Source: Branchinecta lynchi (Eukaryota > Arthropoda > Branchiopoda > Anostraca > Branchinectidae). Taken from it: 64,000 nucleotides of DNA. Positions 45,330 through 58,216 of the stretch are shown here, piece by piece. The DNA lies in the NCBI GenBank assembly GCA_023053575.1, contig JAKZAP010000022.1, forward strand, positions 10,644,518 through 10,708,517. The letters are read 5' to 3'. Numbering within the stretch: the first letter of the stretch is position 1; every line of letters begins with the position of its first letter. The position numbers and the translations under genes were made by a program. The notes beneath the pieces were generated by a model. It was given only the letters and a program-made list of their open reading frames with translations. It had not been told where the DNA came from and did no database searches.

Positions 45330-46220
45330 AAAGTTGTCCGTCTGTTAGCACGATAACTCTCGAAGGGGTTGAGATATTTTGGTCAAACTTGGCATGAGGA
45401 CTCTTAGGACAAAGTACAGGTCAAGTTCGAAGATGGGCTATGTAGCTCTATACTTAGGGGTTGGGGAGGGGTTTGATATTAAGGGGAACAAAAAATATTT
45501 TTAAAAGCTAATGAAATAGTCGAATTAGGGGTAAGGAGACATGCTGAATCCGAATATGAAATATATTTTCTCGCCGGACAAATAGTTCACCCGGAATCCG
45601 GCGAAAACCCGAAAATTTTTGAAAAGTAAAAGTTTAATATGAAGTTGATTGGAGGTTCGATTTAGGGGCAAGGAAACGTGCTGAAAATTATCGCCGGACT
45701 ATTAGTTCGGCCAGAATCCGGAAAAAACCCGAGAATTTGTTCAAAGCAAAATTTGTTATTTAGATTTGATAAGATGTTCAATTTGCGGGTAAGCAGACAT
45801 GCTGAATTCGCATTTGACAATCATTTTCTCACCGGACGTATAAATCGCTCAGAATCAGGCTGAAACCGGAAAATTTGTTGAAAGTGAAGTAGGATGTAGG
45901 GTTAAGGAGAGATGCTGAATTCGTTTTTGGGCTTTATTTTTTCGCCGGACAAGTAGTTCCGGAATTCCACCGAAACCAGAAAATTGGCAGAAGTAAGGCA
46001 GGAAGTTTCGATGTGCTTCGTCAAATAGATTTGACTTAAAGGGGTAAACACACATGCTGAATCCATATCTGAACCTGGTTTTCTCATATGATTGGCTATT
46101 TGGCCTTAATCTATTTCTAAATTTTAATAGTAAACGTGTTCAAGGAGTCTGGCGAAGACAAGACCCAATTGTCTGGATCAAACTTGAACTTTTGGGATCC
46201 CATCGAAACCTTTGGTCTTG
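45330..46220 (-). mobile_element. Family A element, right terminus worn
   Basis: Starts at GTTGTCCGTCTGTTAGCACG without the terminal palindrome; ends GGGATCCC, ATCGAAACCTTTGGTCTTG. About four core units. Confidence 0.75.
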
Positions 46221-47067
46221 ATTTTTACTACGTTATTGGTAGCAGCGAAAGATAGTCCACCTCACAGATAGGGATCAAATGACTCAGCTCCAAATGAGCA
46301 AGAATGCTTCCAAGCATGATGAGAAACTGTCGCTCATCTCACATGCAGACTTCTGGAACGTTTTACAGACCCCTTACGACCCTCCGACCCTCGCCGGCTC
46401 TTCTGAGGAAGGAGCGGTCTAGCCACTCTGATGATTTTACTGTCAACAGCCCCACTTGGGACTTAAGAAGGGCAGTGGTGAGCACAGGTGGTTTCGGTAG
46501 GTTTATCTTGACACTCAGAAACATGAAATGCCGTTATCCCTTTGGCTACCCTATACCCCTGGCCATTAGCAAGAGCGACAAGAACTCCTAGGAGACCAAC
46601 TTTATAGCCCTCCTTATGTAACGAAGGTGAGAGACCTTTGAGAGCTGGGGACTAACCGACCGACCCCCGCACAAGCTCATCGTTAGTCCATGATCTGCAG
46701 AGCTTGCATCCTAGACCATTAAGTACAGAAGTGAAAATAATTCAACGTCCTGAACAACGAAGAAAGAATGAACGAAGACTCCAAGTAATTTCTTTTGTAT
46801 TGCACAGCGAGCATTCCCTGCATGTGACAAGCATATAGAATCATCAAGACGAACAGGTACGGATGTAACATATCAAAGAAAAACACGCAAGTAGGCCAAA
46901 ATGCAATCCCAAAGCACGAAATCCTTCAAAATCCCAAAATGTCACGACTGGTTGTGAAACCCACACCATGCAAAGAGTCAAGCACGCAGCCTGTCGTTTA
47001 AAGAGGAGGAAGGTTTATTTTCTTGGCAATAACAAATAAGCCAATAGAACCTCCGTCTTTGGCCCCA
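46221..47067. other. Unassigned intron 1 sequence
   Basis: A frame at 46304-46591 has no recognisable domain. Confidence 0.5.
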
Positions 47068-47333
47068 TGCAGCGACTACGGATACCCCCAGAAAACTAAG
47101 CTGAGCTAGAAGTACTTGCTAAGCATTCGAGTTGATGCCCGTCTACTTCCCTCTTCACCGCTGCGCATACCAGAGGAAAAAGTGAGCAGGCGTGATGACC
47201 CGCTCTGCAGCCCGTCATATGTGACGTCACAACGATAGACAACCAATCGGCTTTTACTTTCGAGTTTCTCCTCCGGGGCTTTACTGCAATATAGCTGTTT
47301 GTAGAGGTAACGAATTGCGATGCTTCGCTTATG
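47068..47333 (-). repeat. Family I repeat, second copy
   Basis: Partner of 17300-17612; it abuts the family G element at 47334. Confidence 0.65.
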
Positions 47334-47722
47334 TAGCGTTTACACGGACAAGAAATCCCGTCGAGTAGAAAGGAATTCTGGTCGACTCGAAAGGATTCCG
47401 TTCGTGAAGACGACTAGAAAAAAAGTCTAGCGGGACGGGAATCCTTTCATGATGAAAGGAATTCCGGTCCACTTGAAAGGAATCTTGACGGCGGCGCTGG
47501 TAAAAAGTACAAAAAAAAAGGCTACCTAGCTTTTGAGAGCAGCAATCATCAGTACTGATGTCATAAATGCTCTCAAAACATTTTTCTTATTGGATAGTGA
47601 ATTTATTTGTGTCAGACTTTCTGGCTCGAAGAGTTAATTTTTTTCCCTCTGCGTGTAAACATAATCTTTTCACCAAGATCGGATTCTGTTCAAGTTTTCC
47701 TGTACTTGTAAACGCTGCATTA
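47334..47722 (+). mobile_element. Family G element with GCGTTTACA ends
   Basis: TAGCGTTTACACGGACAAG and, inverted, GTACTTGTAAACGCTGC. Interior has AAAGGAATTCCGGTC-type repeats. A truncated copy is at 61974-62235. Confidence 0.7.
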
Positions 47723-49182
47723 GCTCCTACAAGGGAATTTATTCGACTCCTCATGGCCGTATTACAAAGATAGGGAGACAGAGGTTCTAGTGCTTATTTG
47801 TTCTTGCTCTTAGCTCAACCATAGTTACGACGCAGCAACAAGCTTCAGATAGAAAGACCGCGAGTAGATTTTTCCCGAAATGTGTACACATGTCACCTTG
47901 AAAGGCGGCATTTGCATCCTTCTTACAGAACAAGTTGGATAGCAACCAGGACGTCAGAGGCGCCTCAGACGGCGTTCGTAAAGTGAGTAAAGCCGTTGGC
48001 AAAGTTCGTAAAGTTGCTCAACAAACCCGCGTAAAGCACGTTACAGAAGAAGTTTAGTTTTTTCGTAAAGTTATTAAGGTTGGTCAATCGGAGAAGAGAT
48101 TCCAAACCATATTTAATTTTTTATTATCTACAATGAGGAACAGAAAATGCTGAAATATGGTTTATATGTGGTAATAATAAGGCCGATTAATTTGAAATAT
48201 ATTTTTTTTTATTAAACAAGAAATTGCCACACAAAACTTTCTTAAAGTTAGGCTAACTAGGTCCAATTGTCGTCTGAGCGAAAACAAACTGTAGCCTTAC
48301 GGAACAGACTTTACGAACATTTTACGAACCTAAGCCTACGAACGCCACCCCAGTCGTCCTTGTGAACAATGTACGTCCAGATATGCTGTAATCGACCGCA
48401 GTTTCGCGCATGCTCCCATATTGCAACTGCTAATGACATGATCATGACTGGACCCAGACAAAGCCACGCCCTAATTTACCGAAGCACACAGCGAACCGGT
48501 AAGTGTATACTGCCCAAGATTTCATTTCAAAATCTCCAAGTTAAGGTGGAGTTTTAAACAGTTCGAAAGTCATGGTTAGAAGAAGAAGAAGAAACATTGT
48601 GTCCTTCGTGCTTTAACGCAAAAACCAAGCCAATTCCATTACAAGAAGAAGAACGCAGAAATATGTATTAGTGCAAACCACACCTCAATTAGTTAAAACG
48701 AGGGGGAGGTAAACTTACAACCCGGGGCTGGGAGTTCCTTCCTAGCAAGCCTATAGGGTTGGTAGGTCGATGAAGGGTCGTATTTCCCATACATTGTCCT
48801 ATCCATGGCCATTTTTCCAGACACTACTGAAAAGATTCAACTAATCACTTTCCTGTTCAAAAATAAGTAATAATAATAATTTAACTCTTAACGATAATAT
48901 TTCTTTGACATCCAAAACCTTCATTAAAGAACATTCGATCTTTCAATTTGATTGTAACCCTATGACCTTAGCCACCATAGGGCTAACATTGGGAGAAATT
49001 GGATGAACACTTACAAAGAAACAAAGAATGTGAAAGAATATAAAAGATTAGGCAAAGTACAGTTAAACGTTTGATGAAATATGGGACGAATGACTTCAAA
49101 TACTGCTCCGACGATTCAATTGGAGGAAGAAGTCCGAGTCTCTGGTCATTCTTGCATCGCGTGCTTGGACTTACGGACACGC
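47723..49182. other. Mostly unassigned
   Basis: Only family F (48221-48330) and short GAA/AAT runs are recognised. Confidence 0.45.
48221..48330 (+). repeat. Family F repeat
   Basis: Shared with the insertion at 59466-59570 in family E. Confidence 0.5.
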
Positions 49183-49622
49183 CTTACTTATTCTGCCTTT
49201 TATATTATCGATAGCTCCTTTACGGAATTATAGGCTTCTGAAATTCCCGACTTTCGCTATTATTTCGTTTTGTTCCTAAGTCTTTTTAGCGCTTATTCGG
49301 CCACGCAACGCAAATTTGGTCGAAAGCTTCGAGGATAGCCGATACTCTTCACACGTAAGGACATGAGAAGCTTTACACTTGTTTTTCATAATTTTGCTTG
49401 GTTTGAGCACTTTTTGACCACTGCGCGTTCAGTTTTCAAATATTTGGCGTCCAGGCGCCGAGTCGGAGAACGAGAGGGCTGGATAGAGTCAACAAGCACT
49501 AGCAAGAAAATCGCTAATTTTACGTGGCAAGTAATGGTATTGTCGAAAACGATGTTTCTGAGCCACTTAATCATGAAAATATCGTTTCTAGTAAGAGAGT
49601 GCTTTAAGGATAGTCCTGTGAT
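49183..49622 (+). repeat. Family K repeat, copy 2
   Basis: Matches 39765-40203 over its length. Confidence 0.65.
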
Positions 49623-49884
49623 ATTCGAAGGCCGACTGGCCTGTAGAGCCTACCGCCAATTTATATGGTGGTGGGGATACATTCTTGCTCCAAACACCTA
49701 GGCAACTTGGCAAAACTAATTTCAGACTGTCTGAGCCTATAGATATCGTAGTAGCGATCGTATTAACTGGTGAAGGGGTGAGCAACAGAGACAACGTGTC
49801 TCGTGTTCAAGTCCCCGGCAGAACACCTCTTAATTAGTTTTGTGAGAGCGGTGAATCTCAACCGAGTTCCAATTTCGAGCAGCT

Positions 49885-50019
49885 CAGGCCCGTATCCAGG
49901 AATTTTTTCGGGGGCGATTTTGCCTTTCGGGGGGGGGGGGGGTCTGCCTGCGGATCGGACAAAAAAATTTTGTACGTTTCGGAGGGGGGGGGGGTCAACC
50001 CCCTAGTACCAGCGGTGTG
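49885..50019. mobile_element. G-rich hAT MITE, copy 3 (decayed right end)
   Basis: The left end CAGGCCCGTATCCAGG is intact. The right end is degraded and no duplication is evident. Confidence 0.7.
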
Positions 50020-50237
50020 CTGCTCAAGAGTCAAGACATTCTGCGAACACTCGGTAAAAGGGCAAAGGCAGAAATTTGAAGAAAGGAACGAGGAGCTTTG
50101 GAGAGTATGTCCCCCAAGAAAACTCCCTGTATGGTGCGATGGTTTAGCTGGAAAATGTAAAACAAACTGAAATGGCATAAAGTGACAAGACATGCCAGTT
50201 GCATTTGCACTTTTATTATATCGTTTAATAATGCATG

Positions 50238-50419
50238 CAGGCCCGTATCCAGGAATTTATTTCGGGGGGAGGGGGTGCCTTTCGGGGAGTTTTTGCCTGC
50301 TGGTCGGACAAAAAAGTACAAAAAACACATAGATCAGAGGGAAAAGCCCATACAAATCGTTCTTTCTGTATGTTTCGGGGGGGGGGGGGGGTCACCCCCA
50401 CCCCCCGGTTACGGCCTTG
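50238..50419. mobile_element. G-rich hAT MITE, copy 4
   Basis: Perfect 8-bp duplication AATGCATG (50230-50237, 50420-50427) around CAGGCCCGTATCCAGG ... ACGGCCTTG. Confidence 0.9.
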
Positions 50420-50427
50420 AATGCATG

Positions 50428-52176
50428 GTACATTTCTCCTGTTTCTTTTTGTGATTTCTCTTTTCTTTTTCTACATCCGCGCTTATTTTTACTATGCCAA
50501 ATATACTGGGCCAATAACATGCATTCATTCGTTCATTAATACGTTGCACTCGAGCGCGGTTTACCGCCTCCGAGGATCGACAACTCTTACTTATACACTG
50601 TAGCCTATGCATGGAAATCCAAATTAGGTAATTTCGTGTTCCCTGGAGTCTACCTATCCTCAAATTTCCCCCAACGAAGGCACAAATCAACGCAGCCTTA
50701 TTCCTGTCTCAATTTTGTTTCAAATCCTCCTCTCTAAATTCGTTTTAAATCCTCTAGGAATTCGGAGTCTCGCTAGTTACGCTTACGACGCTAAAACAAA
50801 TAGCATTATCCGAGATGATGAAAAAGAACAACAGTTCCATTGCCAAGAGAAAGAAATGTGTGTTCGTTCAGCCTATACATGGCACTGAGTTGGCCAGTAG
50901 TCAATCTACCAATTACTACAATAGAGGCAGCGATGGACTTATAGCTGAAAGCCAGTAACCATCTAAAGAAGTAGTCACGCTTGATTTGAGCAGTACTTTT
51001 GATTTTAGCAAAAACTCGCAATAATTAAAAAAAAAAAAAGCCAAATATGACCATACATCAGCCACAACAATACTCGAACCACTAAAACAATAACACAAAC
51101 TATTTTCTTCATTGTATTTAAAACAAAAATTTAAAACAAAATTATATTCTCACCCCAGATTTTTCGGCGATGGGGGCAAGGCCTCAGAGAGGGTAAGGCC
51201 CCAGCTAATGCCTAAACCGCAGCCAGTTAACTACCGTCTTACAAAACTAGAAGCCTGAGAAGTTATGTACCCGCGTTTATTGACCTGTTCAACTTTTTGT
51301 TTTGTTTGACAAGATATCGATATTTTAAAAGTGTCGTTGATATGTGTGTGTAGCCTACCTCTGTACTGGCGACAGCCACAGAATCGGCTTTGACTGCTGT
51401 ATCGGTTTTGAAACAAACCGGACTGAACTGAATTAATTTCTAACGTAACTATTAAACCAAGACACCCACATTCCGATGGGCTTACCTTAAATTCATTTGG
51501 AGATAAACGATATTCTGTTATCCATAATTCTGCACAATGCTCTAGTGAGAATTAGATAAAATACATGAAATTGCATAATTATATGGCGGGATTACATAAA
51601 ATATAATAACAATAACTTATTCCAATGATTCCAACGCTAGCAGGCCCTCTGCAGCCTTCTCCCTCCTCCTTCCCTCTTGTCCTTTCCTATAGTTTTGCTA
51701 GCTGAAGCTCTACAGATATGGTAGTCTGGTCTACGAGAAGGCTTATTTACAAGAAGATGCAATCAGAAGGACCATCCATACCACTTGGTTAACACTACAC
51801 CTTGATCTCTTCCAGTTATGTCTCCTAATTTACAAAGTCGATATCACATACTTTTCTTAAAGCCAAACTTGATATATATATATATATATATGGGCAAGAT
51901 ACTATTAACCACCTTGTAGGACAGTGCCAAGAGCTTCCTTCATTGGGTTTAGTTTGGATGGATGGTGGTGTTCTCTTCCCCGGTATCTTAAAATCGACAA
52001 ATATAAGCGTAATTCGTGAGGTCGCTTTTTCGTTCGGAATGCAATGAAAAGACGAAAAAGTTGTGTTTTCATTTTTGGTGGTATAAATTGTTGTTGGCGC
52101 CTCACGTGTCTGTTGTATGGCCGTATTAGGCTTTTCGAATAATTATTATTATATATTTTTATATCATTTGACTAAG
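50428..52176. other. Unassigned intron 1 sequence
   Basis: A TA microsatellite lies at about 51870-51892. No gene seen. Confidence 0.5.
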
Positions 52177-52184
52177 ACTGTAGG

Positions 52185-52373
52185 CAGGCCCGTATCCAGA
52201 AATTTATTTCGGGGGGGGGGGGGGGGGGGTTGCCTTTTGAGGGGGGTTATTGCGTGCTGGTCGGACAAAAAAGTACAAAAAAACATAGATCAGAGGGAAA
52301 AGCCTACAAAGATGATTATTTTTGTCTGTTTCGGGGGGGGGGGGTCACCCCCCCCCCCCTGGATACGGCCTTG
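52185..52373. mobile_element. G-rich hAT MITE, copy 5
   Basis: Perfect 8-bp duplication ACTGTAGG (52177-52184, 52374-52381) around CAGGCCCGTATCCAG ... CTGGATACGGCCTTG. Confidence 0.9.
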
Positions 52374-52980
52374 ACTGTAGGTCGTTAATTTTGTATTAAT
52401 CATTTATGCCGCTGATGCTTTACTATGTTTGACTTTACCTTTAACAAAAAGTAACAAAGCCATTTTCAAGGGACGCAAATGAACCCTTCGGTTCCTGAGT
52501 CGTCAAATTGACCGCTAAAAAGTTACCGCCTGTAGCTGCAGTGTCGCAAATCATATTGAGATGGAGCCAATTTGTTACGGCACCTCAATATTTACAGTCA
52601 TCACCTCCGTAGTTTGAATGGAGGGGGAGGGGAGTATCCAGAATGCTAAAATGCATTTTCGGTTCAAGACTCACGTTCGCGGACAAAGCGCGCGCAAACA
52701 AACCGTAAGCCAACACAAACACTCGGCTACAATCACTATCGGAAACGCCGTACCTTAGATTTATCTCCTTCCGGCAGTAACAACTTCAGCAAAAAACTTG
52801 GCAAAAAGAACTACACCGACCACTCAGTAAAGCACAACCGTTCACACCACCAGAACACACGCAACTACGGACGAAGAATGCTAAGTTGCTCAACAAGAGG
52901 TGATCTGAGAAGTTTTCACTCATCAGGGCTCTTAAATTTCTTCTCAGCTAGGAAAGAGAGAAAGAGAGGATGATGACAGA

Positions 52981-53318
52981 ATTAGCGGAACAGTGGTCTA
53001 AACAGATTGCCTTTACAAAGACTGGAACAAGACAGCATGGAGGTAAACCGACAACTGAAGAGCTGAGCACACAAAGGTGGTAGCTCGCCTTTTTTGACAA
53101 ATTGGACATATTACAGGTCAGCGCTCCAAGTGGACTAGTTTCTGTTAGTCCCCCATTGCCTCATAACCAACACTTGCGTAGACATATATGGCCAATTAGC
53201 GGAACAGTGGTCTAACATATTGCCTTTAGAAAGACAGGAACAAGATAGCATGGAGGTAAACCGACAACTGAAGAGCTGAGCACACAAAGGTGATAGCTCG
53301 CCTTTCTTGACAAATTGA
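52981..53318 (+). repeat. Direct duplication of ~125 bp
   Basis: 52981-53103 and 53194-53318 both read ATTAGCGGAACAGTGGTCTA through GATAGC/GTAGCTCGCCTTT and differ at few positions. About 90 bp lies between. Confidence 0.8.
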
Positions 53319-53472
53319 GTAGAGAGCACCATCTTGGACCTGCGCTCTTTTTCCCGGTGCTACCAAATTATCGCATGATAATGTGATGATAATCCTACTG
53401 AGTGTACCTACTGATACACAAACTTTCCAAACTTTAAACGCGGTTATCTGGGAACTACAAAAAAGTGACTTA

Positions 53473-53960
53473 TCACCTTTGTGCGCTTAGCTCTTGATTA
53501 CTTACAGCATTATTACCAATAACTGACAAAGAGATAGGAAGAGCGTCAAAACGAGAGAACGGGTGACGAGGGCACGAAAAACAGTAGGTTAAATCCAGGT
53601 TCCGTATTCCAGATTCTAAGAAAACTTGGGCCTCCGCATTGTGAAGCCACACACAACTGTCAATCATCTTACTTTTCATCCTACGCCAGTCATTCGCACA
53701 TTCATTGTACATTTTAAGCCTGCTGCGTCTCTGACACACTTCCAGATTCTACAATCTGGGGAGGGGGGAGTGGCGGACAACGCCTCGGACTTCCACATAT
53801 TTAAGCCTGGCTTCACTTTCCGGATTCACATGGCTTCAAACCGACAATTTGTTCACATCATCATTACCAATAGGTGATACACAGATACCAAGAGTTTCGA
53901 AAAGAGTGAACGGGTTTCTGGAAGACGGGCTCGAGAAACTGTAGGTGACAGTGGAATTAT
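53473..53960 (-). repeat. Two diverged copies of an exon-like unit
   Basis: On the minus strand RHPFSRFDALPISLSVIGNN (about 53500-53575) resembles a second, weaker unit (RNPFTLFETL..CVSPIGNDD, about 53850-53935). The first ends GCT/GTAAGT, a good donor, and TCTCTTTGTCAG inside looks like an acceptor. I do not recognise a protein; it may be a repeat only. Confidence 0.35.
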
Positions 53961-54414
53961 GGTGAGAGACAGCCCAAAAATAATTTCTGGCTTGTATGAC
54001 TCATTCCACGTTGCACACCTGCTAGCACCTTAGGGAAAGAATTTTAAAACAGTACCGATGAAAATGGATGGGAAAATTGTGATTGCGCGAGCAGGTATGG
54101 GAATGCGTAAACCTACCATCGTCAATTAGTACGGATAGCCTATACACCACTGATCACAGCCATACAAAATAAAGGGCGCGGTGGACTAATCTGGGGTTAA
54201 CTGGCATTCTGCCTTGGATTAAATGGTAATATCTTTCACGATGACAATGAAATATACTTCTTCTATTTTTCGAGTGAGAAAGAGGAGGGAAACAGGAGAA
54301 AATGAAAAGAGATAGAATGCCAACAATAAAACTACTAACTCTAATAACAAATATTTACAAACAAATTTAAACAAATGATACTTTCTTTCTCAAAACATGT
54401 TGTTCCCCAAACTG

Positions 54415-55460
54415 AACAAGACCAAAGGTTTCGATGGGATCCCAAAAATTCAATATCTGACCCAGACAACTGGGTCTTGTCTTAGCCAGATCCAGTCATC
54501 GCCAGACTCCTTGAACATTTTTATAATTAAAATTCAGAAACAGATTAAGGCCAAATAGCTAATCATCTGAGAAAAACTTCCTGCCACTACCGCCAATTAC
54601 CTGATTTCGGTCAAACTTCAGAACTAATTGTCCGACGAAAAAACGAAAGCTCAAAAATGAACTCAGGGTATCTTCTTTCCCCAATAATGAACATCTAATC
54701 AACTTCAAATACAAATTTAACTTATAACAAATTTTCCGACTCCAGCCGGATTCCGGTCGAACTATATGTCCGAGTAAAATATGATTGTCACACACGGATT
54801 CAGCATCTCTTCTTACCCCTTAATCGGTTATCTAATCAACTAGAAATAAAACTTTAACTTCTACCAATTTTCCGGTTTGGGCCGGATTCCGCGCGAACTA
54901 CTTGTCCGTCGAAAAAATGGTTTTCACCACCGTGTTCAGCGTGTCTTCCTACCCCTAAATCGAACATCTAATCAACCTAAAATAAAACTTTTACTTTTAA
55001 CAAACTTTCCGGTTTGGGCTGGATTCCGGGCGAACTACTTGTCCGTCGAGAAAATGGTTTTCACCATCGTCTTCAGCATGTCTTCCTACCCCTAAATCGA
55101 ACATCTAATCAACTTCTAAAAAACTTTTACTTTTAACAAACTTTCCGGTTTTGGACAACAAAATGGTTTTCGCCATCGTCTTCAGCATGTCTTCTTACCC
55201 CATAATCGACTATCACATTAGCTATTTCAAAATATTTTGTTTGCCCCTTAATTTGAAACCCCTCCCCCACCCCTAAATATAGGGCTACAAAGCCCATCTA
55301 CGAACTTGACTGGTCCGACGACCCAACGAATCCTCACACCAATTTTCATCAAATTATCTCATTCCCTTCGAGAGTTATCGTGCTTACAGACGGACGGACA
55401 GATGGACAACTTTCGCGATGTCATAGGTATCCCTCCACTTACGTTTTGGGATCCCAAAAA
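54415..55460 (+). mobile_element. Family A element, both ends present
   Basis: AACAAGACCAAAGGTTTCGA ... GGGATCCC on both sides, with about four core units, 54415-55460. Confidence 0.85.
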
Positions 55461-55579
55461 GCCATATCTAAGTGTATATAGTCAGAGGCGAAACCAGGAG
55501 GATGGCGTGGGGGGGGGAGGGGGTACGAAAAATCCTGGCGAAGCTGTCGGTAGACCAGGAAACTTCTCGTTGAAAACCA

Positions 55580-56210
55580 AGAAAGCCAAGTTCAGGTATG
55601 GTTCAAGTTCAGCATATGTGTCATATCTATTTTGACGAAACTGATCGAAACTCCCTGCCTTATTGCCGCCAAATATCCGGTTTCGGCCAGATTCCAGATG
55701 AACTACGTGTCCGGCAAAAATTAAGCTGAAAACGAATTCAGCGCATCTTCTTACGCCTGTATCAAACCTATAATCAACTTCAGATAAACCGTAACTTTTA
55801 ACAAATTTTCAGGTTTTGGCCGGACTCCGGGCGAACCATTTGTGAGGCGAGAAAATAATTTTCACAAAGGGACTCAGCATGCCTCCTTACCAGTACATCG
55901 AATCTCTAATCAACTTGAGATACCGTAATAGTTCTTACGATTTTTCGGTTTCGGCCGGATTCTGGGCGAACTACTTGTCCGGGTAGAAAACGATTGTCAT
56001 ATACGGATTCAGCATGACTTCTTATCTCTAAATTGAACATTTAATCAAATTCACATGAAATTTTAATTTTAACAAATTTTCCGGTTTTCATCAGATTCCG
56101 GACGAACTAATTTTGCGGCGAGAAAATAAGTTTCAAATATGGATTCAGCGTGTCTCCTACCCCTAGATCGACTATCTCACTGCCTTTTAAAAATATTTTT
56201 GACCGAGGAT
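55580..56210 (+). repeat. Family A core without ends
   Basis: Begins in the left subterminal region and carries four units, ending before the right end; next to the complete copy at 54415. Confidence 0.65.
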
Positions 56211-56499
56211 ATGGTCCCATGGGGAATCCAAAAACTAAGGGAAGAAATGTTGATGAAGTCTGGTCTGAGTTCCAACCCTCCTACCCTACCCTCCCCAACC
56301 TAAACTACTACCCCACGCATGCTCAAGTTCAGAGCCATGCAATCCGATTCCCAACATCAAGCTATCCATTTTCATCTAGTGTCCAGGTACAAAACATGAC
56401 TATGAACATAGGCGGACTTGAACCAAGAGATAAAAGTGAAGCTAGCCAGCAATACAATCGAAATTCGTTAAAAAATAAACGATGAAGAATTTTAGCAGA

Positions 56500-56905
56500 C
56501 TGGCGCACTGCCGAGACAAAACACTCAGGCGACACTACATAGAAAACTTCATCACTACATAGACACGACGGGACGGAGACCGACACTACAGGGACACGAC
56601 TGTACAAGTACCGACACTACATGGACTGTCATGGACATGACGGTACAAGTGCCCACACTCCATGGACACGAAGGTATGAGTACCGATACTACATAGACAG
56701 TTTCTGATTTTCGACGTAGTGTAGGATTTTGTCCTCTTAGTGACGTGTCTACGTAGTGTCGTTTGATGTACCGTCGTGTCTCTGTAGCATTGTTTGATGT
56801 ACCGTCATGTCTACATAGTGTCTTTTTTTTTCCACGAAGTGTGGGAATTTTGTCCACGTAGAGGCAGATTTTGTCCACTTAGTGACGTATCTATGTAGGG
56901 GCGCA
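56500..56905. repeat. Family H minisatellite, second copy (reversed)
   Basis: Same units and the same flank (GTGCGCNCCCCTACATAG reversed at 56880-56910). Confidence 0.75.
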
Positions 56906-58210
56906 CACCTCCAAGGACTAATGCTACAACCTATGTGACTTTACCCTGCCAAGCCAAGACAGCCAATGGAGGACAAGACTCGACACCAATGATGCCTTAA
57001 ATTAAAAGGAGATTCAGATGATCTCACAGATTCCCTTTTCAAAAAGCAAAGTGAGAATCATACAAGCACAAGAATGAACAGAAAGTTGTTACATTTTTAA
57101 AACTTCTAGAAGACTTGTTGAGATCAAATCCCACTGAAATAGTAGATTCACTTTCTGCGTCACGGGCAGAAACTAATTGAGTGCCAGAACAGCTCTGAAA
57201 AGTGAAGCCGGTTTTAACCGTAGTCACAAGAACAGCCGGCGTATGAACTAGCAGAGCTTTCTACATTCTAGATTGCCAGAATTACCCATAAGTAAGCCTT
57301 AAGAGCTTAAGGTCCATGGACAAAGACCGATTACCAATTCAGTCCCTATCAGATAACCAAGATGATAGAAATATGAATAGGATGAACATCCTTCACTGTT
57401 CCTTGCAAAGTCAGCATACTGTGAGCTTATCACAGTCAGATCACAGGAATATCTTTACAGTCAAATGCTGGTGTTTAAGGTAAATAAATAAGGTAAATGA
57501 CATAGTATTGTGCAGAATATGTCACAAATTCTGCTTCTTTTCTAGCTTTTCCTGTGTACAACCTACAGCACAGTTTTTTATTTAATTCAACTTACCAAAA
57601 TCTTGTCTATCCAGCTTTATGCATATATTGGCTGTATCTCTGTTTCAATGTTTCACAGATCACAGAAACGTAGTGACTTTAGTACTTTAGTGACTTTAGC
57701 TGCAAGAAATGCGACTGGCGCTCTCGCGATACGAAGCAGGCCATCGGTCAGACATCATGAAAAAGTATTTTTTTTATTGCAGGTACATCGTGAGTTCACG
57801 ATATGTCAATTACTTACCAAGAATTTACTTATATACCTAGAGCTGTAAGCTATTTTGCTTATATTGGTCAATTTTAAGAATAGATTAAAATCTACCAAAG
57901 TTGGAAGCGAAGTGATGATTACAATACAACAAATTGCCAACACGTTTACAGGATTTTCAAATCCCTAGCGGCCTAATACTGCCGAAACGGCAAACAATTC
58001 AAAATTTGGAAAGCACATTACAAGTCTGGCTTCTGATCGATAAGTTACAGTTCGATAAGCATGATTGATACAAGATTTATCTGATACTACGCCATTTACC
58101 TTATATGTCCCTTTTCTACTATAGAATTTCAGACCTATATCAAGACTCTGTCAAGACTAGAGAGGACCAGAGTACTGAATATTAACTGAATAATCATCTG
58201 ACAAGAAAAG
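56906..58210. other. Unassigned intron 1 sequence near exon 1
   Basis: Contains a minus-strand donor GTAAGT (57591-57596) behind a 36-nt stretch that could be a phase 1-1 cassette; otherwise nothing recognised. Confidence 0.4.
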
Positions 58211-58216
58211 ACTTAC

